A stretch of DNA of 64,000 nt, taken from positions 62,001 through 126,000 of the forward strand of contig MU839121.1 in NCBI GenBank assembly GCA_030685235.1, in the 5' to 3' direction. This stretch comes from Copromyces sp. CBS 386.78. Taxonomy: Eukaryota > Ascomycota > Sordariomycetes > Sordariales > Sordariaceae. This document shows positions 30,341 to 43,805 of the stretch, piece after piece. The notes below the pieces were generated by a model, which did not search any database, was not told the DNA's origin, and saw only the letters and a program-made list of their open reading frames with translations. The position numbers were made by a program, and so were the translations under genes. Position 1 is the first letter of the stretch; every line of letters begins with the position of its first letter.

Positions 30341-30440
30341 GTTGGAGAGGCCCGTGCACCTGGCCATGGCACAGACAAGGCAGGGCACAGCCTCCCTTTC
30401 AGATTTAGCCCTCCAGACCTCTCTATACATTCTTTCCTTT
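30341..30440 (+). repeat. ~100-bp direct repeat, copy 2
   Basis: Partner of 26,549-26,650. Its right end is where element A1 begins: copy 1 continues ccttttagcaac, copy 2 goes from ccttt straight into the LTR. Confidence 0.8.
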
Positions 30441-30787
30441 TATTACGCGAAGAGAGTCTTCACAAGTGATGCTACAAATAATAATGATGATGAAAGATAA
30501 AGAGTGCGACTAATTACTAGACAAAGTGATAATACGTAATAATAGGCGATAATATTATTAAAGGAAGCGTAAGGCAATATTAACGAAAGCCTCAACCTAG
30601 GACCTTGCATACGATTTCACAAAATATAAATAAAGTAAACGTTAAATTAATATAATATAAATTAATAATCTAATTAACTTTAACGGAAATTAATTGGGGA
30701 GCACTCTTATATAGTATAGACTACTCAAATAAACGTATACCAAAATAGAACGGATCATCTAGGCATTTGCCCAAAATTCCCCTAATA
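30441..30787 (-). repeat. LTR of element A1 (347 bp)
   Basis: Same length and end points as the LTRs at 43459-43805 and 54354-54700. Marks the sharp boundary between genic DNA and the RIP-mutated block. Confidence 0.9.
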
Positions 30788-31814
30788 TTTCCCCCTCTAC
30801 GAAAAAAATAAATGCTTACTATTTATAAAACTATATTAAATATAACCTATTACGAACATCTATTAAATCATCGCCGTAACCGATTATTTTAATGCTACTA
30901 TATACTATATTTAATACTAAACCTCCTAATAAAAAATTCTAATACCGAACAATCTAATATATAATACTAAATAATTATTCGAATAAATTCCCAATTTATT
31001 ATTATCCTCGTTAACGTTCTCGGGATATTGAAATTAGTAAAAAGTACTATAATAGGAATATTTACGGCCGTTAGAAGGAGAATCCTCTTAATTATATTAA
31101 TCCTCTTATTAATATTAATTATTATAGATAGTTAAGTAATAGAGAGAGCGTATAAAGGGCAAAGTATTGTATCTGTTAGAACGGGCGGATTGTAAGTTGA
31201 ACTTGTCGATGCTAGGGATGTTGTAGCCGAAGTTAACGCTAGAACGAGCGCTACGATTAGTAATAATTCCCGGAATTATATTAATTTACTGAATATATTT
31301 AGCTGCTAGTGGGGCAAGAGTACGATGTAAAGTTTTGATAATTTTGTGTAAAGCGATAATTTCGTCCTTTAAATTATTTACCTCCTTATTTTAATATTAA
31401 TTTAATTAGATTAATAATTATAATTACTAATTAAATACTTCTTATATTATATTAGGAGTAACGTTTACGTTAATTATTTCGGTAATATAAACCTCTTTTA
31501 TAATTTCTTTAATAATAATTAGCAATTTTAATTGGGCTAGCGTATTAGGAGCGATTTAAATATAGTATAAGAAGCCTATACGGGTTAGTATACTGCTAAT
31601 CTATTCAGGAAAATTAATTATATAATTATAATATTATAACGTTAGGAATATAGCCTTTATTAGGATCTTTTTAATAAAAGAAGTATCCCCGTTATTAAAC
31701 TTATTAAATGCGGTATTAAAGGTATTTTTAATATAACGAGCTAAATTGCTCTAAAAGAAAGAATCCTTTTTTATAAACTTTTCGAAGTATTTTTTAATAA
31801 TTTTATTAATTTCG

Positions 31815-32112
31815 TATTAGGTCGCTAAGGACCTGTTAGTTGGCTAGCTTCGTAGAGGTTCGGGGCGAGATATTGGAAGGTAGCGAATTATTCTAGTTAG
31901 CGCCGTATTGTAGCGTTGGATAATAGTAATGCTACTCCGGCCTTAGCTACTATAAGATTAAAGGAGCAATATTATAAATAGTTACTTCCGTTAATTCCGG
32001 AATAGAGAAGTTAAGTTTTAATTTATCTTTTACTCCCCCCCCTAATTTAGTTTCCCTACGTACTTACCCTATTTATAATTATTTCGACTTACTTATTTCT
32101 ACTATTTTAATA
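31815..32112 (+). repeat. 5' LTR of element B
   Basis: 298 bp, starts tattaggtcgc and ends attttaata. Differs from the 3' LTR almost only by C-to-T and G-to-A changes, the RIP spectrum. Confidence 0.9.
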
Positions 32113-32299
32113 CGTTAAAACTTCGACCCTTATAGGAATTGAGCCGATACCGATAAAATATAAATATATAGCGGTCGTTCTATCTCTTAAATTACCCGCT
32201 AAAGTTCGCGTATTCGTTCTTATACTTCTTCCGCAATATAAAATTATATTATTACGCCGCTAGCCGCTGATACCCCTCTACTTTCTTCGCCGCTTAGAA

Positions 32300-35200
32300 T
32301 TACCTCCTTTTAAAATTCTAATATCATTATCTTAATTATATTCCCCCCTTATCGTTAACCTACTATTAAAGAAGTAAACGATAATAATAGCGATAATAAT
32401 CAGTTTTATTCCTTTAAAGAAATTTATAATTATTTCGACTATTTCGAAATTAATACCTTTAAATATAAGTATAAATTCTTCGAAATTTGCACTAATACTA
32501 TTTAATTTTTATTTTCCTATTTCCTATTATATATATCAGTTTAGGATTAGTATATTTTTATTAATTTATTAGAAAGTAATTAATATAATAATTACTTTCC
32601 CGTTCTTTTTAACTTCTACTATAAAGATTATTTCTTTTATAATTAAATTCACTTTTCTACTATATTTCCGCTTCTTACTATTATTCCGCCGGCTATTATT
32701 TTTAAATCCTCTATATCCTCCCAGCTTATTTAGACTTCTTAATTATCCTGCTCCGGTTACTATCCTAAGTATAATACTACTAAATTTACGGGCGAAAATT
32801 ATATTTAGTTTTATAATTATATTTATAATATTGATAACTATTATAAAAATTTCCTTAATATTTTTATTAATTATATTATTAGCTATATCGAAAATAATCT
32901 TAAGAACGTTTAAATCCGCTATATTACCGGCCTTAAGGAATAATTAAGTTACAACCCTATTTATAATAAACTTACGTAATTAGAATTTTAAAATTTTTTA
33001 AAGAGGGAATTTAATATTAATATATAGAATATTAAGCGTAGCGCCCTTATTAATTTCGAACGAATATATTAAGGCCCTATAGAATTTATCCGCGATTTTT
33101 ATAATTAATATTACGTCGAAGAATTTAATTTACCCTATAAATAGTAAAAATACCTATACGTCGTTATTTAAGCTAACCACTTTCGTTTTTAATTATAAAA
33201 AGGCGTTTTAATAGCGGCGGGTATCGATACTTTAAATTAGGCAGTAATATACGTAGAATAGTTAGAAGGCTTCGAAATTAATTCTAAACCGTTTATATAA
33301 TATCGCTAATTTTAAATATTTTTTTCTAATTAGTTATTATCGTTTTCTTTTTTTATTATTATTCCGTTTTTTACTTTTACTTATATTTCTAATTCTATTT
33401 TTATTAATTAACCTACTACCCGTCGTCCCCTTCCTCTTTTTATAATAAATCCTAATATTATTTATAGTTATTATAGTTAATAAGGTTATATTTATAGCCG
33501 TTATACTTAGGCGAAATTGCGTAGTACTTGCTAGGAATATAGTAATATTGGTTATATTACGTTTATTTATATTAAAAAGGTTTATTTTAATTGCGGTTAA
33601 ATTGGATATATAACGTATAGTTGCTCCTAAGCCTCCGTAGCATTAGTTTAAAGTACGAATATTAAATTGATTATATCAATAAGGATAGTATTGGCTTAGG
33701 AAGGTACGGGTATATTATAATTGAATTCAAGTATAAAGTTATTAGTGAAGATTTATAGGGATTAGCGGAAAATATATAGGTTAATAGATTTTGGCGCGGA
33801 GTTAAATTTTATTGGGAGGTATTTATTCTTAATAAATATTAAAATTGAATTTATAAACTACTATTTTATTAATTTCTTTTTTTAATTTATCCTTATATAA
33901 AGTTCGATTATTTATTTTATTAAATTATATAATTTCAACAACACTTAATAGAAATATAGGATTATATTTATTATTGTTAATTCTTCTAATATTAATATTA
34001 TTTTCGGTTACTTTTAGCTTTATAAATATAATTCTAAAATTGATTAATTCTAAAGGAAATTCCGTTTCCGTATTGAAGTTAACGATTTAGATGTGAATTA
34101 GGAATTAATAAAAAAAGTTTATAAAATTGCAATTTACTTTTACGAATGATATTAGGACTTTATCCTAATATTAGATTTAAAAGAAGCGTTATAGGCCTTT
34201 TAGAATTTTAATCCCCCGTTATTTACTAATATTCTATTCGAAGTATTTATATTAATTTAAATAGAATTTTCTACTTTATTTAACAATTTATGTCTATCTA
34301 ATATTTATTCTAATATATTTATTATTATATCCTTTAATATATTTTTTAAAGTTTTTCGTATTATATTAAACGGAATTTATCCTTTATTAGAATTTTTATT
34401 AGAATTAGTATTTCCGGTATTATCCGAACCGGAAGAAGATATAGCGCTTATTATTGCCGAACCGATAATTTTACCCGAGCACGAAGAGTTTTAATAAGTA
34501 TTCGAAGTATTAGCCGCCCTTTTACTATAATATAATTATTTTAAATACTATATTAATTTAAAAGAAGGGATTCTACGCTTTAAGGACCGATCTATGCGCT
34601 TAATATTAAGGAATTAGAAGTACTTTAAGAATAGTTAGTAGAAGCGTTATATAAAGGGTAAATTTAATTTTCTATTAATTTGGTAGGGGTTCCTATTATT
34701 TTTATTCTTAAGAAAAGAGGTAAATTAAAGTTATATATTAATTATTAGGCGTTTAATAAGGTTACGAAGAAGAACTGTACGGTATTACTATTAATTAGGG
34801 AAATTTTAGATTAGTTAGCGTCGGTAAGGATTTTTATTAAATTAGACTTAAAAGACGCCTATTATTATATCCGTATTAAGTAAAGAAATGAAGAGAAGAC
34901 GGCGTTTCGTACGAAGTACGGGCATTATAAATTCTTAATTATATTTATAAGGTTAATTAATATTCCGGCGATGTTTTAAATATATATTAACAATATTTTA
35001 ATAAGATTAATTAATACTATTTATATCGTTTATTTTAATAATATTATAATCTATAGTAAGAATGAAGAAGATTATTATAAATACGTTAAAGAAGTTTTTT
35101 AACGATTGCGCAAACTTAATTTCTATATTAATTTAAATAAATACGAATTCTATATTTAAAAAGTATTATTTATAAGTTATATTATATTATTAAAAAGTAT

Positions 35201-37720
35201 TTCAATAGACCTAGAATAAATAGAAGCGATTACGGATTAAAAAACCCTAACCAACGTTTATAATATTTAGGTTTTTTTAAAGTTTATTAATTTCTATTAA
35301 CGGTTTGTAACGTCGTATTCTAAAGTGATAGCGCTATTAATAGAATTGTTAAAAGGAAATAAACGACGGCTATTCGAATTATTAAATAAGGCGAAGGCGG
35401 TATTCGAGGAATTGAAGCGGCTATTTTAGTAAATACTTATATTAAAGTATTTCGATTTATTATTATTTATTTAAATAGAAATAAACGTATTAGATTTTAT
35501 AATTAGAATAATATTAATATAATTATATAATATTCGGTAGTATTTTATTATATTCTTTTCGAAGAAGAAATCGCCGGAGGAGATTCGGTATAGTATTGGG
35601 GACGGGGAATTACTAATTATTATTAGGGCGTTGAAGGCGTAGAGGTAATATTTATTATATATAAACGAATTATTTTTAATATTTATAAATTATTTAAATT
35701 TTTAATATTTCTAGAATAAGGATAAGGTTAGTACGAAGTAGAATTATTAGGTATTAGAATTAGCGGTATATAATTTTGGTATTAAATATTAAGTAGGGAA
35801 ATTAAATCCGGCGGACGGATTATCGAGGAAACTATAATTATATAAGGTAGTAAATATATTAGGGGATAATTATCTATTATTAAAAATATCCGAAAAAGGA
35901 AAAGTAAAGGGTAGGGCGATAAAGGAGGGTTTTATATTAGGAGGAGACGTTAAAAGAATATTATTAATTAGGAGGGAAACGTAAAAGGTAGTAGTCGAAC
36001 GGAAAGAATAGAATGAAAATAGCGGAGAAGACGAATTAATATAAGGATTAAAATAGGAGGACGATATTTAGGAGTAGAAAGGAAGGAAATATAGAGAATA
36101 TATTAATAAGAGTGAATTTAAAGAAATATCGAGGAAGAGGGTAAAATTTACGAATAAGGATATTATTACGAAGAGAGGGAGGACGAGTAGTACTATTATT
36201 AAGTAAATAGGCGTATATATTATTATTATAAAGGTAAAAAGAGAGGAAAAGCTATTATTACTATTAAATTAGTAAATAGTAGAAATATAAAAGGAGGATC
36301 CGTTCGTTTTAGAGGAAATATAGAAAGAATTAGGGAAGGGGCGTAAAATAGAGAATTAGAAGATAAGAGAAGATAAAATTTTATATTATAATTATTAAAT
36401 TTATATCTTAGAGTATTTACATATAGAATTTTTATACGATTACTATAATAATACTACTATTAATTACCTAGGATAATAAAAAATCTTTAAAAAGATTAAT
36501 TAATTCTACTATTAGCCGACTATCGCTATCGATATCGAAATATACGTACATTAATACTTAGTTTACTAAAAAGCGAAGCTACGAAATTACTAACTTTATA
36601 AATTCTTAATATTTTTACTTATTCTTACTATCCTTTAGTAGAATATTTCTTATAATTTTATTACCGGACTACCACCTTCGTATAATCTTATATTAAATTA
36701 AATTTACAACGCCGTTTTAATTATTATAAATTAATTTATTAAATTCGCCCTCTATATCCTAATATAGAAGATTATTAATATTAAGTAGTTCGCTTATTTT
36801 TTTTAGTAGTATATTTTTCGATAATTTAGTTTACCCGATTCTATTATTTTTAATTAGGGTAATTTCTTTATAAACCTTTTTTAGAAAATTTATTGCGAAT
36901 TTTTAGAAATTCGATGCTATTTTAATATTACGTAGTATTTTTAAATAAATAGCTAGACCGAATATTAAAATTAAAATTTTAAGCTTTATTTTCGTATTTT
37001 TTATAATTTGGAATAAAGTAATTAGGTAGAAAAATTGGCGTTAACGTAATAGATATATAATAATTATTTTTATACTGCTATCGGGAAATCTTTATTCGAA
37101 TTATTATTTAAATATCATTTATAAGGGCTAGCCAATTTAAAGAGAGGCCGAAGAAATATATTATTTAATACTACTACTAATTATATTAAAGAATTTATTT
37201 AAGGTTGTATTAACGTTATTAAAGCGTTAAAGGCGGCTAATAAAGGGTATACGAAATAATATAATAAATTACGTATAATTAAGGAATTCGAAGTAGGAAA
37301 TTAGATTCTTTTTAACGCTAAAAATATTAAATAGAGGCGTTTAAATTGGAAATTATCGGATAAATTCTTGGGGCCTTTTTATATTATTAAAATAATTAGT
37401 AATAAGAACATAGTATACCGCTTAAATTTCCTTAATTATTACCGTATCTACTTAATATTCTTTATCGCCTTATTAGAATTATATTATAACGATTTAATAA
37501 TAGTAGTGCTTTAGGGCAAAATAATAAATATTAAAAGAGACGAAGAATAGTACGAAGTTAAAAAGATTATAAAATATATTAGTTTAAGAAAGAATTAATA
37601 ATTTTAAGTAAAGTAGAAAGGGTATTCGGAAAATAAGAATAAATAAGTATTATAAGAGAATTTAAATTATTTAAAATTATTAGTAGAATACGAGGAATAG
37701 GAGTAATAGCGGAGGTATTC
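32300..37720 (+). pseudogene. gag-pol of element B (gypsy, chromovirus type), RIP-inactivated
   Basis: Recognisable in order, interrupted by many stop codons (mostly TAG/TAA where CAG, CAA or TGG is expected): a gag zinc knuckle near 33,580-33,630 (F-N-C-G), a protease motif D-F-G-A-E near 33,790, reverse transcriptase about 34,690-35,200 with K-L-D-L-K-D-A-Y, RNase H, then integrase (about 36,200-37,200), a GPF/Y module near 37,370 (L-G-P-F) and a chromodomain near 37,600-37,710 (G-Y-S-E). The RT catalytic box reads Y-F-N-N near 35,030-35,045 instead of an F/V-D-D form. Inactive. Confidence 0.85.
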
Positions 37721-37809
37721 GAAAAGAAGCTTAAAAATTAGGGTAATAAGGATTAATTAGGTAGGTAGTAAGAATATAATTACTATTACTATTATTAGAA
37801 AAAAGTATT

Positions 37810-38015
37810 TAGATAAAGGATATAAATTATACAAAGATATAAATTATAAAAGACGTAAGTTGTAGAAAATATAAATTATTGAAATATAAACCGTAGAAGG
37901 AATGAATTATAAGAAATATAAATTGTAAAAGACATTATTATAAAAGAAATATAAGCCGTAGAAGATATAAATTATAAAAGACGTAAATTATAGATAATAT
38001 AAATTATAAAATTAC
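37810..38015 (+). repeat. degenerate tandem repeat in the 3' spacer of element B
   Basis: Units of about 20-25 bp built on agatataaattata(aaaagacgta), roughly nine copies, RIP-degraded. Confidence 0.75.
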
Positions 38016-39942
38016 GAAATATTAGGGTTATAAGGGAAATAAAAAGAATTAAAGAATTAGGGGAATATATTAAAGAAGGTTAGGGCTGGTAAATTAAGGA
38101 GGATAGTAGTATATTAGAGCTCGCTATTTTAGAAGTTATAGTAACGAAAAGAAATTAAAGAAGGTAATGAATTAGGAAGTATAAAGGTACGCTGATAATC
38201 TTATTTTCGACCTTTTTCTATTTAATTATATTTATTCCCCTTCCCTTTCTAAAAAGAAGTTTAAATTACCGAAAAGAAGAATTAATAGTATAAACGTCGA
38301 TATAAGAATCGAACCTATTATTTTAGAAATTATACCCCTATATATAATTATTACGCTTATTAATATTTTTCGTATTTAAATTTTTCTATAATTATTAACC
38401 GCTATTAATTTAGTAATAATAGTATTGTAATTTTTAATTGTAAGGGTACCGATAAGGATTAAAGTATTATTAGCGTATAGTTAGGGGGAAATAATCGGGG
38501 GTAGTAAGTATCGGATATTTATGTAAACGGTTAATACCGATTAGAAAATATTATCGAAAGTAAATGTAGGTGTAATAGTTATAAGGAATTTAAGTATATT
38601 AGTAATAGAAGTGGGGTCGATAGTAGGGGTAGTATTAGGGAAATTAAAATTGAAAACGTTTATTATTTAGGAGGCTATTTAATTAGGATTAATATTGTAG
38701 AATTTATATTAAATATATTAAATTACTTTATAATTAGTTAATTCGCTAAATTCGCGAAGAAAGACGTAAAACCGTTTATAAAGGGCGTAAATACTAGTAC
38801 GAAATTCGGCAGCGTATTAATAAAAGATTTTGGTAGTTATAATATTAGCGGGAATAGCTATTCTAAATTCGATAATAATATACGCTAATTCCTAAAAAGT
38901 ATAAATTAAATCGTAGAATACGGGAGGGAAGTTGTAAAGGTAATTATTAACGTTAGTTTAATAATAGTTCGAATATTATATAGGGCGGTTAGTTAAAAAG
39001 GTAAAAGAAAAGGAAAATTAGGATTAGAAATTAAAGGATTAAAAAAGGGAAAAAGGGGATTTATAGATCGGAATATAAGTATATTTAGCTATTATTTTTA
39101 TTATGATAATAATAGGGGTACCGAGGGGTAGGACTATTATAGCGTTTATAGTATTTTAAGTAGATTAGGTATAGGGGGCTTTACGGATATTATTGAATAA
39201 AAAGTAAAAATAAGATTAATAAAATAAATAAAGGGGAAGATTTACTTAGTATCGATATAGAGGGTAATAAATTAATAAGTATAGAATAATTAACGGTAGG
39301 TAATAGAAAAAGTAATTATATTATTAATAATAATATATTAATTAATAATATACGTAGAAAGGAGAAAAGAAGAGGGGAAGAAAAAAAGGAGGGAAGATAG
39401 GTTTTTATAAAAGAATTAAGAGGGTATAGCTAAAGGAATTCGAGGTAGGGCTAGAAATAAAATTAAGTAATTAAAAGGGTATATAAAGAGATAAGGATAA
39501 GAAAATAAAACGATAAGGGGTAAAGGATAAAGTAAAAAGGCGGATAGAGGGTAAGGTTAAAGGTTAGGACGAAAGAGATTAGACGGCAGTAAGAAATAAT
39601 AAAACGGGGAAAAGGAAATAGGATAATAAAGGTTAGGAAGTACGCCGAAAAGGCGGGTCGAGGATAAAATAAATAAGTAGAATAAAAAGAAGAAGGATTA
39701 ATAAAAGGTAAACTTTTAGGATTAAAGGCGGCGATATTATAATAAGGAGGAAGGTACGGTATTCGGGGGTAAAAAAAACCGGTACGGCCGTAAACGCCGG
39801 CTAACGGTTTCAGCGATAAATTATTTTAAGTATAGAAGAAGATAGATTATAAGCGGGGGATTCGGCTATAGGGAAAGGATCGCCGGATTAGGGGTTTAAG
39901 TATAGAGGTTTTTAGGATAGAACCTTATAAAGGGGAGATTCG

Positions 39943-40240
39943 TATTAAGTCGCTAAAAATTTATTAGTTAATTAGCTTCGTAGAGGTTCGGGGCGAAATA
40001 TTAGAAGGTAGTAAATTATTTTAGTTAACGCTATATTGTAGCGTCGGATAACGGTAATACTATTTTGGCTTTAGCTATTATAGGATTAAAGGAGTAATAT
40101 TATAAATAGTTGCTTCCGTTAGTTCCGGAGTAGAGAAGTTAGGTTTTAATTTATTTCTTACTCCCCCTCCTAATTTAGTTTCCTTATATGCTTGCCCTAT
40201 CCATAGTCACTTCGACCTACCTACCTCTACTATCCTGATA
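39943..40240 (+). repeat. 3' LTR of element B
   Basis: 298 bp, starts tattaagtcgc and ends tcctgata; followed directly by the TTTCG duplication. Confidence 0.9.
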
Positions 40241-43200
40241 TTTCGTTATAAAAGTCGTCGTTTATAATAACGTTTAGTATATAGTAATCTTTATAATATA
40301 TATCTTTAATCGCTTTTATAATATCCGGGTATAATTTGCTTTAAATAATTAATTTATTAGGTCGCGTATTACCAATAGCGCGAGTTTAAATAGTTATATA
40401 ATTATCTACCAATTCTTCCGGATTAGCGTTTACTTATTTTTAGCGGGGGTTGTAATAGTTTAAACGGTAAAGGTAGAATTTTAAACGGCGGGAGTAAAAT
40501 AGGGGTATATTTAATTAAAAACCTAATTAATTATAAAATCGATTTCCTATTACTTTTAATCGTTAATGAAATTATAAGTATTAAACGTAATAATACAATT
40601 AATAAAGTTAATTAATTTAATAATAATAAAACCTATTCCTAACTAATTGTTAGTATATTGAAAGGCGAAAATAACTTCTATTAATTAACTACGGTTATAA
40701 ATATATTTATTATTAGAAAAAGGTATAATTAGGATAAAAGAAAAAAAAGTATCCTCTTTAATATATCTAGTCGTTTAAATGCGTATATTATATATAAAGG
40801 GATTGTAATTTTCAAGAACTTAGTCCTATTAATTTCCGAGGCTACTACCTTCAATTAGCTCATCCGTAATTAGGGCTGATAAGATCGTTGTAGTTAAGTA
40901 GTTAATGTTACCGCCTATTGTTTATAAAATAGTTTAATTAAAATTAATTTATATACTTATACAGTCGATTGTATTATAAAGAATTGAAGTTAAAGTATTA
41001 TTATAATAAACGAATAAATAATTCGCTATTATAAGTGGGATATAACGGCGATTAAACTATATAGTTTTAGTATTATATATTATTATACTGTTAAAGGCGA
41101 AAAATTTAATATTAGGAAGACGATCGCAAAAGTTATATAGGCCGGTAGCCTTACTTAAATTAATAATAAGATTAACGATATATTATATATAAATATATTT
41201 AAAAAACGCGTTTAATTTATCGTTGGTTATACTATTTTAGGGAATTTTTTCACGTTTTTTCTTTAGCTAAGGACTACGGGGTTATTAAAGGAGCAAGGTA
41301 GTTCATTATAAGTAGGAGCAAATCAATTGCTTAGTTAAGTACTATTAGTTATAGGTTTGAGCTTTAAAAATAAAAGGAGAAGGAATTTCCTTCAAAATTT
41401 AGAAAGAGAGATAGGTAGTTTAGATTAAATAATATTCCTTTTTAGAAGAATATATTCGAATTCTAATCCTAAATTCGTTTTCCCGTACTAAGTTTATTCT
41501 TTCTTTGCTTCGTAATCCCTTCTTGAGAAAATTAACGTTTAGATTTGCTTCTTCAATTTCTTTCGAGGATCTATTAGAATATAATATTTTAATATTAGTT
41601 CTAATCTCTTCTAGGTAGTCGATAGTTAGTATATAAGGATTTCTTTGTTTTTATTTTACAAATAGGATTTTTTTTATAATAAATTTACTTTCTTCTTTAA
41701 AGTATTAATTTTTATAATCTTTATATTAATTAAATTAGTTTTTCTATAGTAGGGAATTAGTCTCTCTTCCTATATAGTATTTTCTATTCTAAATCAAATA
41801 GTAATAAAGACGAAATAAGTTTCAAATTCCTAATTAAATTGGTTAATATAAATTCGAGGAATTTTCGGCCGAAATTTCTTATAGACGTTAAAACTATTTT
41901 TACTTCCTTCGGGATATTAATTTAAGAGCCGAAGGTTAAATAATAAGTAGTTAATTACTTCCTTCGGTGAAGAAGTTTTTTATTTAATTTAATAGAGATT
42001 TTAATTTTGGATGTATATGAATTTTAGGCTCTTTGTCTAATTTACGATTTGCCGATACTTTTCGACGAGTATACTACCCTCTTTCCCTTCTTTAATTAGA
42101 TTATAATCGATATAAAATACGAAAACGAATTATTTCGAGATATTAGCTTAGTAAAACGATAAACTTAAGACTAGAGAATTAGTAATTTAAATTATATAGT
42201 AGATTAGAGATTACGAATTAGCGATAGATAATAAATCCCCCCTTTACTACTTTTGCTTATATTCGGTATAAATATTCGTAATTTATATACCGAATTCCTT
42301 TTTAGAATAGTTACGACCCTTTTAAGGTATATTATATTAATATTTCAAGTAATTTTAATTAACTTTTTACGAATAATTAGCGTTTTATTAGAAGTAAATA
42401 CGGTTAGAAGGGTGGTGTTTACTTCCTATTACGATAGTAAATACCGCTATTTAAACGAAATTATAAATAGATTTTTAAATTAATATAATACCTAATACCC
42501 TAATTACTTTAATTGAAATATAAATATTTTAATTTAAATAATATAAAGGTATTTAAAGGATGAAAAGTATTTTGATAAAGGATATTAAATTTACTTATTT
42601 CCGAATAATTATAATAATTTAAAATATAATTTTATATAATTACTGGTATATTTCCCCTTCTACTATAATATTTTAACTTAAAGACCCCTACTTTATAATT
42701 AATTATTATTAGATATTATATTTAATATTTCTTCTTCCCTTTTTGCTTTAAAGACCTTTCCTTCCCCTAGTATTTAGAAGTTTATATTAGGAATCTTTAA
42801 TTTTACCGCTCTCCTTACTAGAGGTAATATTATAATTTATATTTGTAATATTAGCTTTAAGAAGAAGTTTGATAGTAAGAAAGTTATTAAATATTTTGAA
42901 TTTTTTGAAGAAGAAGTTAAATACGTTAATTTTAATAATAACGAATTTAAAATTACTATTTAAATTAATTAATAAAAAAAGTAGCTTAAGGACGTCGCTA
43001 AAGGTATTTTCCGCTAATTTAAAATTAATATTAATATTATTTAAGAGAATTTTACTTCGGTTTTTAAAACCGCCTATAGAGTTAAGTATTTTAAGTAAAC
43101 CGATAATATATTTACTATTCTAAAGAAATTCTATATTAAATATATCCCCTATAATAAAATAAAGATTGTTAACGCTATTTTTAATTACTTTACTCTTTTC

Positions 43201-43453
43201 GCCTATTAATTTTTTATTAATTACAATAGTATTAAGGATTTAGCCGTTAAAAATTTCTATAAGAAGTTATATATTAATATTAAATATACAATTATTATTT
43301 TTATATATAAATTTAAAGAGGAAATTTATTAGATAGATTAGACTATTTTCGCTAGTAAGTTTAACGATTTTGTTATTAAGTAATTTAATAAAGTCGATAC
43401 TTTTAAATTTTTAGCCTCTTCCGATTTTAATAAAGAGGAAATTATTATTAAGA

Positions 43454-43458
43454 CGTAT
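43454..43458. repeat. left target-site duplication CGTAT of A2
   Basis: Matches 54701-54705, directly outside the second LTR. Confidence 0.9.
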
Positions 43459-43805
43459 TATTACACGAAGAGAGTCTTCACAAGTAATACTACAAATAAT
43501 AATAATAGTAATGGATAAAGAATACGACTAATCACTGGACAGAGTGACAGTACATAACGATAGGCGACAATATTATTAAAAGAAGCGTAAAACAATACTA
43601 ACGAAAGCCTCAACCTAGGACCTTGTATACGACTTTACAAAGTATAAAAAAAATAAACGTTAGGTTAATATAATATAAATTAATAATCTAATCAACTTTA
43701 ACGGAAATTAACTAAGGAATATTCTTATATAGTATAGACTGCTCAAATAAGCGTATACCAAAATAGAGCGGGTTATCCGAATATCTACCCAAAATTCCCC
43801 TAATA
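43459..43805 (-). repeat. 3' LTR of element A2
   Basis: 347 bp, begins tattacacg and ends ctaata on the + strand; the polypurine tract lies immediately inside. Confidence 0.9.

Larger units (their letters stand above)
31815..40240 (+). mobile_element. element B: complete RIP-mutated chromodomain gypsy retrotransposon
   Basis: 8,426 bp with two 298-bp LTRs and a perfect 5-bp target duplication TTTCG (31810-31814, 40241-40245). Removing it rejoins A1 exactly as in the A2 sequence. A purine tract (aaaggggaga) lies just before the 3' LTR, confirming the + orientation. Pol order from protease to chromodomain can be followed through many stops. A ~2.2-kb non-coding stretch lies between pol and the 3' LTR. 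Confidence 0.9.
30441..41234 (-). mobile_element. element A1: 3' part of a family-A chromodomain gypsy element, split by element B
   Basis: The LTR at 30441-30787 (begins tattacgcg, ends ctaata; both RIP forms of TG...CA) is followed inward by tttccccctctac, i.e. a polypurine tract on the minus strand, so this is the 3' LTR end. Positions 30788-31814 and 40246-41234 are collinear with 43,806-45,849 of A2. The similarity stops abruptly at 41,234. The missing 5' part, including all of pol, was lost or never present here. Heavily RIP-mutated, no coding capacity. Confidence 0.8.

Noticed and set aside
37810..38015. possible CRISPR-like array
   Set aside because: Units are imperfect, without unique spacers, inside a eukaryotic retrotransposon.
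42253..43123. two short + strand frames (76 and 84 codons)
   Set aside because: Second is a wrong-frame reading of element C gag; first has no recognisable content in RIP-mutated DNA.
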